This document shows positions 17,638 to 26,150 of a stretch of DNA of 64,000 nucleotides, one piece after another. The first letter of the stretch is position 1. Every line of letters begins with the position of its first letter. The stretch lies in the NCBI GenBank assembly GCA_022601195.1, contig JAHZIX010000026.1, positions 1 to 64,000 of the forward strand. Direction: 5' to 3'. This stretch comes from Deltaproteobacteria bacterium (GTDB lineage: Bacteria; Acidobacteriota; Thermoanaerobaculia; Multivoradales; JAHZIX01). The notes beneath the pieces were generated by a model. That model was given only the letters and a program-made list of their open reading frames with translations. It was not told where the DNA came from and did not search any database. Both the position numbers and the translations under genes were made by a program.

Positions 17638-18981
17638 TTACCCGCTGCTACGGCGTTGGCCGATGGCGAAGAGGAAATCGGCGGTGCGGATGAAGATCTG
17701 TCCCTCCGAGATGGCCGGGGAGGCGAGGGTGTAGCCGTCCAGGTCGTTCTCAGAGAGCACCTCGAACTTGGCGCCGGTTCGCAGCACGGTGGTCATACCG
17801 AGCTCGCTGGTGATGTAAATGCGCCCGTCGGCGATGACTGGGGAGCCGCTGTAGGTTCCGACGGCGAGGCGCTGAGGCCCGTAGAGGGCTTCGCCGGTTT
17901 TCGCATCCAGGCACCAGGCGAGGCCTTTGTCGGTGATGACGTAGAGGTACTTACCGTCACTCACCGGGGTCGGAACGTCCGTTCCTTTTTCTCGGGACCA
18001 GGCGAGGGACGGTTGCGGGCTCTTGGCAGCAGGGCTCTCTTTCTTCTGAGCAGCCTTCTTTTTAGGGTCTGCCTTGTTGTCTTCCGGACGCGTTTGCAAA
18101 GCGACGATGGGACCTCGTTTTCCGAAGGCGTAGACCAAGTCTCCAACCACCAGGGGCGAAGCGACAACTCTACCCGCTGGGCTATTGGCCGGATTGATGT
18201 TGCCAGCTCGCCAGAGCTCGCGGCCGGTAGCAGGATCATGGCCGGTGACCACGTCTCCTCCACTGATGACGATCTGGGCGCTCTCTCCCCGGGAGGGGGG
18301 CAGCACGGTCGGAGTGGTGTAGGAGTCCGGAGATTCGCGGATGGCCTTCGTGGGACGCTCGACGCGCCATTGATTCTTGCCGGTGGCCGGGTCGACTCGG
18401 AGTAGATAAGACGGGTCGTCGGTGTGACTGCCGTGGAGAACCTGGATGAACAAAGATCCGTCGAAGAGCAAGGGGGAAGAGGCGTAGCCCCAATTGGTGC
18501 CGAACTTGCCGTACTCTTTTTGAAGGTCTCGGCTCCATAGCTCCTCGCCGGCGAAGTCGAAGCCTTTGACAATTCCGAGACCGGTGATGACGTAGACGCC
18601 CTGGCCATCGGTGACCGGCGAGGGAGAGGCCATATGGTGTTTGTACTTGAGCTCGTTGCCGCCTCCCAGTGGCCGTTCCCAGAGCCGTTTGCCGGTGTTG
18701 CGATCGAGGCACCAGAGGGAGAGGCGATCGGTTTTCTCCGGATCCTCGCTGACACTCAGGAAGATGCGATCTCCCCACACAATGGGTGTGGCGGCGCCGC
18801 GCGCCGGGAGGGCCAGCTTCCAGGTTACGTTCTTGTCCGCGCTCCATTCGACCGGCAGACCGGTTTCCGAGCTACTGCCATCGAGGCTGGGGCCTCGCCA
18901 TTGGGGCCAGTCGGCCGCCACTGGGTAGATCGCCATCAGTGAGGCCACCACGAATACGACACTCCATAACCGCTTTTGCAT
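17638..18981 (-). CDS. Secreted PQQ-type beta-propeller protein
   Basis: 447 residues with a signal peptide (LWSVVFVVASLMAIYPVAA) followed by WPQWRGPSLDGSS, the characteristic opening of PQQ-binding-like repeat proteins of Acidobacteria and Planctomycetes. Propeller blades recur: LWCLDRNTGKRLWERPL, VTGHDPATGRELWRAGN, LAWCLDAKTGEALYGPQ, each matching the D-x-x-T-G-x-x-x-W repeat. A Lys/Ala-rich loop (DPKKKAAQKKESPAAKS) interrupts the propeller near residue 310. Proteins of this kind are extracytoplasmic; whether PQQ is bound is unproven, and the catalytic Ca/Asp/Glu set of alcohol dehydrogenases is not evident. It is better regarded as a BamB-like scaffold or unknown enzyme. The gene is followed on the same strand by the ADOP permease. 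Confidence 0.88.
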   Translation of the reverse strand: MQKRLWSVVFVVASLMAIYPVAADWPQWRGPSLDGSSSETGLPVEWSADKNVTWKLALPARGAATPIVWGDRIFLSVSEDPEKTDRLSLWCLDRNTGKRLWERPLGGGNELKYKHHMASPSPVTDGQGVYVITGLGIVKGFDFAGEELWSRDLQKEYGKFGTNWGYASSPLLFDGSLFIQVLHGSHTDDPSYLLRVDPATGKNQWRVERPTKAIRESPDSYTTPTVLPPSRGESAQIVISGGDVVTGHDPATGRELWRAGNINPANSPAGRVVASPLVVGDLVYAFGKRGPIVALQTRPEDNKADPKKKAAQKKESPAAKSPQPSLAWSREKGTDVPTPVSDGKYLYVITDKGLAWCLDAKTGEALYGPQRLAVGTYSGSPVIADGRIYITSELGMTTVLRTGAKFEVLSENDLDGYTLASPAISEGQIFIRTADFLFAIGQRRSSG

Positions 18982-19126
18982 GGCTCGCTTCCTTTCTTTT
19001 GGTCTTCTATCCCTGGCTTCGCTGATCTCACGTAACTCCTGAGCAAGCTCCTTGTCGAGTTCCTGGGTAGGAGAGTGGGCTCAGCTCTTCATTCATCCTC
19101 GGCCGTTCCCCCGCCCGGGGCTACGG

Positions 19127-20287
19127 TCATAACTTCTGGCTCTCGAGCCTCGTTTCTCGGTCGACGCCAAGGGATCGCTGCTCGATAACAGAGATCAATA
19201 CTGTACCGGCCAGAGCGACTCCCAACGCCAAGTCGGCTCTGCCTGAGGGCAGCAAGACAATGGCTGCCGCCGTCAAGAGAGTCAAGATGGTTCGGGGAAG
19301 GGGGCACTTCCCGGTGGCTCTCCATAGGGCCATCCCCATGCCGCCAACGAAAAGAATAAATCCGGTCGCTAGCGCCCAAGCCCCGGTGTGGGAGAAATGA
19401 CCCGGATTGAGGGCTCCTTCCAGGGCCACGGCGAAGGCGACGATGCCGCAGACCATGAGGAAATGAGCCAGGCTGTAGGCGTCCCGGGCCAGACCAGCTC
19501 TCGCCAACCCTGGATGTCGAGCTAGCTGTTCTTCCAGCGCTGGCTTGGCCCGAGGGAAATAGGTCCACCACAGCCCACAGGTGGTGGCCACGGCGAGGAC
19601 GGCCACCGTCACTTGTTCCATGGAATGGCCAACTCCCTGGAAGCCGTTGGCTGCGACGATGAGGGTTTCCCCCAGGGCGATGATGACGAACAGACCGTGA
19701 CGTTCGCCAAAATGCTCGGATCGGAGGTTCCAGCCATCCACTCGTCCTCCCACCATGGCAGCCAGCACATCTAGGGCAATGGCGAGCGCCCACATGCCGA
19801 TCTGGGCGCGACCTCCCATCAACCCGCCGGCTAAAACTGCCCCTAGACCGAGTAGAGAGACCACGGTGAAGCTGCGAATCGCAGCCAGCAGGGAGGGATC
19901 GTTCCAGCCGACCCAGACGTGGAGACCGAGGCCGATCAAGCGGACCACTACATAAGAGATGGCGAACCAGAGGCCAGAGCCGTGAAAGGCGTTCGGCAGG
20001 GCGATGGCCATGAAGAAGACCACAGCAGTGGCGACCAAAGTCCATAGCTCCACCACGGTCTGAGTGGTGTCGGCGGTGTTGAGGGTCCAGGTGAATTGGG
20101 TCCAGGCCCACCAAACCAACCAGAACACCAGGGTGGCTTGTCCAATGGTGGCCCAGTCCAGCCCATGGTGCAGGAGGTGCACGACCTGGGTGAGAGAAAA
20201 GACGAACACCAGGTCGAAAAAAAGCTCGACGAAAGTGGCGCTTTGGTCTTCCGGGGAGGTGAGAGGGTTGGGCTGAGGTTCGTTCAT
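19127..20287 (-). CDS. ltrA: Low temperature requirement A family membrane protein
   Basis: 386 residues with about ten TM helices. It shows the signature of the LtrA family: FVELFFDLVFVFSLTQ at the N-terminus, then VWWAWTQFTW, and in the centre EHFGERHGLFVIIALGET, which is the most conserved block. The founding Listeria member is linked to growth at low temperature, but the biochemical role of the family is unknown. It lies between the PQQ propeller and the halogenase gene, all on the minus strand, with gaps of 145 and 174 bp, so it is probably transcribed separately. A three-unit 18-bp repeat lies in its upstream region. Confidence 0.9.
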   Translation of the reverse strand: MNEPQPNPLTSPEDQSATFVELFFDLVFVFSLTQVVHLLHHGLDWATIGQATLVFWLVWWAWTQFTWTLNTADTTQTVVELWTLVATAVVFFMAIALPNAFHGSGLWFAISYVVVRLIGLGLHVWVGWNDPSLLAAIRSFTVVSLLGLGAVLAGGLMGGRAQIGMWALAIALDVLAAMVGGRVDGWNLRSEHFGERHGLFVIIALGETLIVAANGFQGVGHSMEQVTVAVLAVATTCGLWWTYFPRAKPALEEQLARHPGLARAGLARDAYSLAHFLMVCGIVAFAVALEGALNPGHFSHTGAWALATGFILFVGGMGMALWRATGKCPLPRTILTLLTAAAIVLLPSGRADLALGVALAGTVLISVIEQRSLGVDRETRLESQKL

Positions 20288-20352
20288 GTCATTCCTCTGC
20301 GGCAGACTGGGTACTTACTCTTTACTCGGGGTTTCTAGTCAAACTGGGGGCT

Positions 20353-20405
20353 CAAAGCCACTTTGCTTTTCAAAGCCACATTGCTCTCAAAGATACATTG
20401 CTTTT
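20353..20405. repeat. Three imperfect 17-18 bp tandem repeats
   Basis: Units CAAAGCCACTTTGCTTTT (20353-20370), CAAAGCCACATTGCTCT (20371-20387) and CAAAGATACATTGCTTTT (20388-20405) follow head to tail. They lie between the ltrA start and the halogenase stop. The composition is AT-richer than the surroundings. They could be a regulator-binding array upstream of ltrA or a decayed repeat. Confidence 0.8.
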
Positions 20406-20461
20406 CAAACTAGGATTCTATCCAGAACAGTTGCCTTGGTTTCTCTCGGCGAGGGTCTTGG

Positions 20462-22393
20462 TCACCAATTCTCTCGTCCTCCCACCACCGCATCTTGAAG
20501 CCACGGTGCCCGAGCCTGAAGCTGGTGGAGTAGGCGAGGGTCCCGATCCAGTAGCTCCAGGGCTTGCTCCTGAGGGAGGGCGGCGGCGACCAGGGCTTGG
20601 CTTCTCGTCAGCAGATTGCGCCAGGTAGCCTCGTCCATCAGCCGAAGATCTCGAGAAGGGTGGTTCTTCGGTGGCTCGATCCCTTGGCCCAACAGCACGA
20701 CATCGCGACCGAAATCCCGCCACAGGCTGTCGAAGCGGGCTAGGTGATGACGGTCTGACAGTAGGCCTCGTTCCCGATAGAGCTCGAGGGTCTCGGCGGC
20801 AGCTCCAAGCTCGACGCTCCGGCGGCAGTCCTGCCAGAAGGGAGTGTCCAGGCGATGGTTGAACTTGAAATGGAGAGCCAGGAAACCCCTCAGCTGATCC
20901 CAATGTTCCGCCAAGCGTTGATTGAGGAGGGCACGACTACGACCCTCCTTTGCGGACTCCGGGAAATGCCGAATGACCAGGACGAGAGCCTCGATGATCA
21001 TGTGGAGGGCCGTGGACTCGAGGGGTTCGACGAAGCCATAGGCATTGCCGAGGGCCACCACGTTGCCTTTCCACAGATGCTGGCGCCGGCCACAACGAAA
21101 TCGAATCAACCTTGGGTCTTCCAGGTCGGGATAGCGGCGCCTCATTTCGACAACCGCCTCGTCCGGAGAGGTATGGGCGGTGGAGAAGACATAGCCGCAG
21201 TGATTGGAGTCTCGTTGAGGCACCGTCCAGAACCAACCGTGATCGAAAGTCTCGGCGGTGGTGTGAGGCTTGAGATGGCCGCCGTGGGGGCGGTTGGCGG
21301 CCAAGGCTGCATCTGTGAACAGGCTGTCGGCGAAGCTTTCGAAGGGAGAACCGAGGGCCTTGCCCAGGAGGATGGAGCGAAAGCCGGTGGCATCGACCCA
21401 CAGATCACTCTCCAGACGATCCCCTTCGGCGGTGGCCAGAGCGGAGACTCGGACCCCGTCCGGGTCGTCACTCTCCTCGAGGAGGACATCCACTACTTGG
21501 CGATCCAGGCAGCGAATTCCCCGCTTCGCGGCTTCCTGCCGCAAGTAGCTGACGAAGCGGTGATTGTCTACGTGGTAGGCGAAAGGGGTCGGTAGAAACG
21601 TGTGATCACCACCGGCCAAATCCAGCAGGTGAGAGCGATCGGCGTTCATCAAGAGGGAGGGGAGAGAATAGGAATTGATATCCCCTTCGTAGGCACTGGA
21701 TTCTCCCAGGCGTCCGGCGGTGAAAGGGTAGTTGAAGTAATGGGGGGCCGGTTTTCCCCACAGGAATTGGATACCTAGTTTCCAGGTCGGGCGAACGATG
21801 CGGTGAAACTCCCCCATATCGAGTCCAAGGGTGCCGTGGAGGAAGGCCGGTAGCAGCGGCGTCGTCGCTTCGCCGACACCGATGATCGGGATCTTCTTCG
21901 ACTCGACGACGGTGATTTGGAGACCCGGTAACTTGCGGGCCAAGGCCAGCGCTGCCAGGAAGCCAGCGGAGCCCCCGCCGACTACGGTCACCCGGCGAAT
22001 GTGGCTCTGTCGGCAGCGGCGGCGGGGTTCTTGGGCGAACAGCCTTGGTAGCTCGCGAAGCTCCGCGGCCAACGGTGGCGGCTGGCCTTGGCAAGCAGCG
22101 GCGTGCAAGATGCGGCCGACCAGAGCCCGTAGGACCTGCAAGACATCTTCTTCCTGAAAGCGCTCCGATAGGGCCTGGACGATCTCTCCCACCGAGCGAT
22201 GTCCATCCACTTGCGCCAAGAGCTGACGAAGATCTTTGGCATCCAAACCCTCGATGCGCCGGGCCTGGCCCAAGTGCAGCACATAGGCTTCGTCGTTGGC
22301 TCCTGCCAAGACTTCCACTCCGGGAGCGACTCTGAGAATGGAATCGAGAAAAGGTTCGCGAGAGGGGCGGTCAGGCCCGGGAGAGGAGGTCAA
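20462..22393 (-). CDS. Flavin-dependent halogenase with N-terminal winged-helix (PqqD/RRE-like) extension
   Basis: 643 residues. Residues 136-600 match tryptophan-halogenase-type FAD enzymes. They carry the dinucleotide motif VVGGGSAG (137-144), GVGEATTP (172-179), the active-site lysine in TWKLGIQFLWG (K205), the monooxygenase-blocking motif GWFWTVP (386-392, normally WxWxIP) and EPLEST (456-461) with the substrate-binding Glu/Ser pair. Such enzymes chlorinate or brominate an aromatic carbon using reduced FAD and O2. Residues 15-100 are an added domain: short beta strands (VLAGANDEAYVLHLG) and then helices with LLAQVDGHRSVGEIVQAL and a final helix VLQVLRALVGRIL. That is the pattern of PqqD or peptide-clamp domains that hold leader peptides or carriers. 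The start overlaps the stop of the UbiB-like gene by 4 bp (ATGA), so the two are translationally coupled. The halogenase call is strong and the N-terminal domain call is pattern-based. Confidence 0.88.
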   Translation of the reverse strand: MTSSPGPDRPSREPFLDSILRVAPGVEVLAGANDEAYVLHLGQARRIEGLDAKDLRQLLAQVDGHRSVGEIVQALSERFQEEDVLQVLRALVGRILHAAACQGQPPPLAAELRELPRLFAQEPRRRCRQSHIRRVTVVGGGSAGFLAALALARKLPGLQITVVESKKIPIIGVGEATTPLLPAFLHGTLGLDMGEFHRIVRPTWKLGIQFLWGKPAPHYFNYPFTAGRLGESSAYEGDINSYSLPSLLMNADRSHLLDLAGGDHTFLPTPFAYHVDNHRFVSYLRQEAAKRGIRCLDRQVVDVLLEESDDPDGVRVSALATAEGDRLESDLWVDATGFRSILLGKALGSPFESFADSLFTDAALAANRPHGGHLKPHTTAETFDHGWFWTVPQRDSNHCGYVFSTAHTSPDEAVVEMRRRYPDLEDPRLIRFRCGRRQHLWKGNVVALGNAYGFVEPLESTALHMIIEALVLVIRHFPESAKEGRSRALLNQRLAEHWDQLRGFLALHFKFNHRLDTPFWQDCRRSVELGAAAETLELYRERGLLSDRHHLARFDSLWRDFGRDVVLLGQGIEPPKNHPSRDLRLMDEATWRNLLTRSQALVAAALPQEQALELLDRDPRLLHQLQARAPWLQDAVVGGRENW

Positions 22394-24138
22394 TGCCTAC
22401 GCCGCAGCTGGACGCCGATTCCGAGAATGAAGAGGGCTGCCCACACCGGCCAGGGTCCCTGAGCTGCCGCGAGAATGGCGCCGGCGACCATGCAGAAACC
22501 TCCAAACAAGGTGCCGCGCAAACCGGCGAAGGGATTGTCCTGGGGCTCCCGGCTGATCTTCTCCAAGGCCCTCAAACCTTCGGTAATCAGCATGGGAGCC
22601 TTGGCTACGGCATCGATCAACTCTGGAGCGTTGCGCAAGCCGTCTCGAGCGACTCGCAAGGGGCTGAATTGGCTGAGGAAGATACGGTTGATCTGGCCTT
22701 TGCTGACTTCCGCCACATTGACTCCCGGCAGAAGAATGTTGCCGACGCCTTCGAAAGTCACCAGAGCTTTCACCATGAGAACCATTTCGACGGGAAAGAA
22801 GATCCGGTAGCGCCCTCCCAGGTTGACGGACTCCAGGATCAGCTGAGCTAGAGAAAATTCGTTGAAGTCCGAGCGGTGCCGCCAGCGCTCGGACTTCTCT
22901 CGCAAGGCCCGCTGGAAGCCCTTGGGGTCCGAGCGGGGGCCGACCTCTGCCACCGCGGTGAGGTAGCGAGCGGCGTTCTCGGCATCCCCCGCGACCAGGC
23001 AGTAATAGTAGTAGAGCAGAGTCCGGCGCAAGGCCTCATCGAACCTCCCGACCATTCCCAAGTCGATGAAACCTGCCTTGGGCCCGGGCAGAATGATCAG
23101 GTTCGCTGGGTGCAAGTCGGCGTGAAAAAAGCCGTCTTGGTACAACATGCGAATGACGGACGAAGCCCCCAACTCGACGATTCGATCCTTGGTGACGGTA
23201 GGGAGGGCGAGGGCTTCCGGAGAATCCGGCTTAATGCCATCGAGAAACTCCATGCACAGCACGTTCTCGCCGGAGAACTGGGGGTAGATCTTAGGAAATA
23301 CGACGTCTGGCATATCGCGGAAGTTGGCCGAAAAGGTCTCTGCGTTGTCGGCTTCCCGGCGCAGGTCCACTTCTCGGGAGGTGTAGTCGACAAACTCCTG
23401 AATCACCTTTCGGGGGCGGAATTTGGACAGGAAGATTTCCAGCACAAAACCCAAAGCTCCCAGTAGCTTGGCGTCTCGAGCCAGAGTTTCCCGAATACCT
23501 GGCTTGACCACTTTGAGAATGACCTGGTCGCCGTCCAGAGTTTGGGCACGGTGAATCTGAGCGATGGAGGCGGAGCCAAGGGGAGTCTCGTCGATGGTGA
23601 AGAACGCTTCGCCAATGCGGCAGGGAAGGTCCTCCTGGACCAACTCCATGAAGCGGGCGTAGGGCACCACCGGTAGGCGGTCGAGGAGGTTCTTGAGCTC
23701 CTCGGTAACCGATTTGGGAAGCAGGTCCTGCCGCAGGCTCAGGACTTGTCCCAACTTGATGTAGGTCGGCCCCAGGAGCTCCAGGCGACGTCGTAGTTGT
23801 ACCGGGAAAGGCTCTCTCCTGAGCTCCTTGCGAACGAAGGGTTTGGCGAATTGGGCGGCAGTCCAGCGCAGCACAAACCCGACTCGGCGCAACCCACCAG
23901 GCTTGGGCTTGGCCCGCGACGATGAGATGAGGGCTCCCAAGGCCAGGCCCAGAAAATGCCTTTGAATGGTCAAGAAGCGGCGGATCAAACCGGGAACGGG
24001 TTTCTCTACCATCAGCTCGAAGGGACGCTCGTCTCCTGGTCCAGGCTCCTCGACAGGAGTCGTCACAGGTGGGGCGGCTCCTCCCTGGGGGAGAGCTCCG
24101 GCACCGGCTGGTGAAATAGAGGGACTCGATGGGCTCAC
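22390..24138 (-). CDS. UbiB/ABC1/AarF-family kinase-like protein
   Basis: 582 residues. It has the family's KxGQ nucleotide motif (YIKLGQVLSLRQDLLP, from 126), the Ala-rich loop in PLGSASIAQIHRA (187-198), the catalytic loop DGFFHADLHPAN and the metal-binding GFIDLGMVG. Two hydrophobic C-terminal segments (GGFCMVAGAILAAA and VWAALFILGIGVQL) anchor it in the membrane. Relatives (UbiB, COQ8) are ATPases needed for ubiquinone synthesis or lipid handling. Here no ubi gene is near; instead the gene overlaps the halogenase by 4 bp, so a role in supplying or positioning a lipid or quinone substrate is conceivable (inference). The N-terminal 40 residues are Pro/Gly-rich and weakly conserved, and the true start could be further in. 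Confidence 0.88.
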   Translation of the reverse strand: MSPSSPSISPAGAGALPQGGAAPPVTTPVEEPGPGDERPFELMVEKPVPGLIRRFLTIQRHFLGLALGALISSSRAKPKPGGLRRVGFVLRWTAAQFAKPFVRKELRREPFPVQLRRRLELLGPTYIKLGQVLSLRQDLLPKSVTEELKNLLDRLPVVPYARFMELVQEDLPCRIGEAFFTIDETPLGSASIAQIHRAQTLDGDQVILKVVKPGIRETLARDAKLLGALGFVLEIFLSKFRPRKVIQEFVDYTSREVDLRREADNAETFSANFRDMPDVVFPKIYPQFSGENVLCMEFLDGIKPDSPEALALPTVTKDRIVELGASSVIRMLYQDGFFHADLHPANLIILPGPKAGFIDLGMVGRFDEALRRTLLYYYYCLVAGDAENAARYLTAVAEVGPRSDPKGFQRALREKSERWRHRSDFNEFSLAQLILESVNLGGRYRIFFPVEMVLMVKALVTFEGVGNILLPGVNVAEVSKGQINRIFLSQFSPLRVARDGLRNAPELIDAVAKAPMLITEGLRALEKISREPQDNPFAGLRGTLFGGFCMVAGAILAAAQGPWPVWAALFILGIGVQLRRRH

Positions 24139-24363
24139 GGGGCTAGCTTAGCAGCCTGTGGTGAAAGTCGCTCGTCAGCGAGGGGGATGGGGGAACGGTG
24201 ACCGCAAATCACCTGGATGGGCGGCTGTGTTCTCCGGAGAGGTTCCTTGTTATGAGAAATTCATTATCTGACCTGTCGGAAAAAAATTAGATTCTCCGAG
24301 GACCTTAATAGAGAGGGAATCGGCCGGGAAGCTGGCCAATAACCAGGGTCAAGGAGAATGAAA

Positions 24364-26088
24364 ATGGAACGGTTTCAACTATCTGAAGCATCTCAAGTGT
24401 CTAGGGTTCGAGGTCAGAGGAGGGAGGCGAATGTCGAGAAAAGGCCAGCACGGTTTCGTGTGTTTCTGTTGAGCCTTTTTATGGTCTTGACGGGGTTTGT
24501 TTTCACCTTCGACGGTTCAGCTTATCCACTCAAGTTTCCCGCCCATGGTGAAGATCTTCCTTACGGGCACTATTGGTACTTTTCTCAAATTCATGGCGGA
24601 TCCGGATTGGCTCATGATCTGGCCGGAGTGCGCTATGACTTCGATAACGAGAGTTGGGAAAATAACAAGCCGACTGGGACAGGTCTAGATGCTTCGATTA
24701 TTTTCGGCCAACCTCTCTACGCGTCGGCGGATGGGGAAGTCGTCAGTTGTTGGCGAGAATTTCCGGACTGGCCGGGAGCGTCGGAGTACCAGGAAAACGC
24801 TCACCGTGCAACCGATATTGGAAACCATCTAGGAATCCGAACCGACGACGGTCATCTCGTGGTGTATGGCCATTTACAGGGTTTTTCTATCCCGGAGAGT
24901 CTTTGTCCAAATGGGAGTGCCGATGGCTGGTTGGAAACTGTCGATCCTGATGAGAGACGAGATCGAACCGGCACCCTCTTTACGGAGTATGCGGTTCCCG
25001 AGGGGCAACGCGCCTATGTGCGGACTGGTCAATTTCTTGGGCGAGTGGGCCATACCGGCCAGTCCGGAGGGCCTCATGTGCATCTACAGGTTCAAGAGGT
25101 CACTGAGAACGCTGCCGGGGAGATCTTTCAGGGTGATTCGGTACCGATCCAATTCACCGGCGCTGTCTATCAGGCGATCAATAATGCTAACCCAACGGAT
25201 TGGGCCGCTCTGAACGGAGATGAGTTGAACCCATTGATCAGCGCGGTAGGGACCTTGGCGATCTTGCCGGATGAAGGGCCGAAAGTGTCTCTTTCATCCC
25301 GGCAATCGAATCGACTGGATGTGTTTGAACAAGCAGACGATCGGCAGCTTCGCATCCTGCGTTGGAATGGTGTTGAATGGGGTGATTGGGACGACCTCGG
25401 CGGCATTCTAACTTCCGCTCCCGCCTGTACTTCTTGGTCATCGAGTCGCATCGATTGCGTGGCCCGTGGGCAGGATCTAGAGATCTATCATAAATATTGG
25501 TCGAGCCTGGGGGGCTGGAGTCTCTGGTCCTCTTTAGGCGGTCTTCACTCCTCTGCTCCGGCGATCACCTCTCGAAACGTCAATAGGCTGGATGTGTTTT
25601 CCCGTGGGTTGAATAACGAGCTTTATATTAAGTCGTGGACAGGCGGGGGTTGGACAGGTTGGTTCAGTCTCGGAGGGGAGCTTTCGTCGAGCCCGGCTTG
25701 TACTTCGTCCAACTCGAGCGCCTTGGACTGCTTCGCTCGCGGCCGCAATGGCAGTCTTTGGCATAAGGCGTGGACGGCGGCTAGCGGCTGGCAGGCCTGG
25801 GTGGACCGCGGCGGCAATCTGACTTCGGCTCCCAGTGTGTCTTCGCGGCAGAGTGGGCATTTAGATGTGTTCGTCCGGGGTGGAGATTGGCAGCTCTATT
25901 TCAAACGCTTGGACGGTGCCGGTTGGAGCAGTTGGTCAGCCCGAGGCGGTACCTTGTCCACCGCTCCTGCCAGCACTTCCTGGGGCCTCAGCCGTGTCGA
26001 CATCGCGGTGATCGGGCAGAACCAACATGTTTGGCACAAATATTGGATCCCGGCTGGTTGGAGTGGATTCCAGGATCTCGAAGACTAG
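24364..26088 (+). CDS. Secreted M23-type peptidase fused to PLL-like lectin propeller
   Basis: 574 residues from the ATG at 24364, chosen because AAGGAG ends 8 nt before it; the ATG at 24358 is too close to it. A signal peptide (FRVFLLSLFMVLTGFVFTF) is followed by an M23/LytM-like domain (about 50-245). This has a region around HDLAGVRYDFD, then GQPLYASADGEVVSC, VVYGHLQG and the metal-site motif GPHVHLQV. M23 enzymes cut peptidoglycan cross-links. From about 305 to the end there are six 45-50-residue blades ending in GW..W..LGG and containing RLDVF.RG, typical of the Photorhabdus lectin (PLL) propeller that binds fucosylated glycans. The gene is monocistronic with its own upstream region. The fusion suggests a secreted cell-wall or glycan-targeting hydrolase. 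Confidence 0.82.
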   Translation: MERFQLSEASQVSRVRGQRREANVEKRPARFRVFLLSLFMVLTGFVFTFDGSAYPLKFPAHGEDLPYGHYWYFSQIHGGSGLAHDLAGVRYDFDNESWENNKPTGTGLDASIIFGQPLYASADGEVVSCWREFPDWPGASEYQENAHRATDIGNHLGIRTDDGHLVVYGHLQGFSIPESLCPNGSADGWLETVDPDERRDRTGTLFTEYAVPEGQRAYVRTGQFLGRVGHTGQSGGPHVHLQVQEVTENAAGEIFQGDSVPIQFTGAVYQAINNANPTDWAALNGDELNPLISAVGTLAILPDEGPKVSLSSRQSNRLDVFEQADDRQLRILRWNGVEWGDWDDLGGILTSAPACTSWSSSRIDCVARGQDLEIYHKYWSSLGGWSLWSSLGGLHSSAPAITSRNVNRLDVFSRGLNNELYIKSWTGGGWTGWFSLGGELSSSPACTSSNSSALDCFARGRNGSLWHKAWTAASGWQAWVDRGGNLTSAPSVSSRQSGHLDVFVRGGDWQLYFKRLDGAGWSSWSARGGTLSTAPASTSWGLSRVDIAVIGQNQHVWHKYWIPAGWSGFQDLED

Positions 26089-26114
26089 CCCGAGCTTCTC
26101 ACTAGCTGAGGCTG

Positions 26115-26147
26115 CCCAGGAGCGGGGGATGAGGTTCCGCTCCTGGG
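26115..26147. terminator. Hairpin between convergent genes
   Basis: CCCAGGAGCGG (26115-26125) and CCGCTCCTGGG (26137-26147) form a perfect 11-bp stem with an 11-nt loop. It lies between the stop of the M23 gene and the stop of hemD. There is no T tract on either side, so it is a probable but atypical bidirectional terminator. Confidence 0.55.
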
Positions 26148-26150
26148 TGG

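Noticed and set aside
17638..18981. PQQ alcohol dehydrogenase
   Set aside because: Propeller repeats are present but the Ca-binding and catalytic residues of the dehydrogenases are not evident.
19089..20114. 341-codon open frame overlapping ltrA
   Set aside because: Shadow of the LtrA frame; no recognisable domain.
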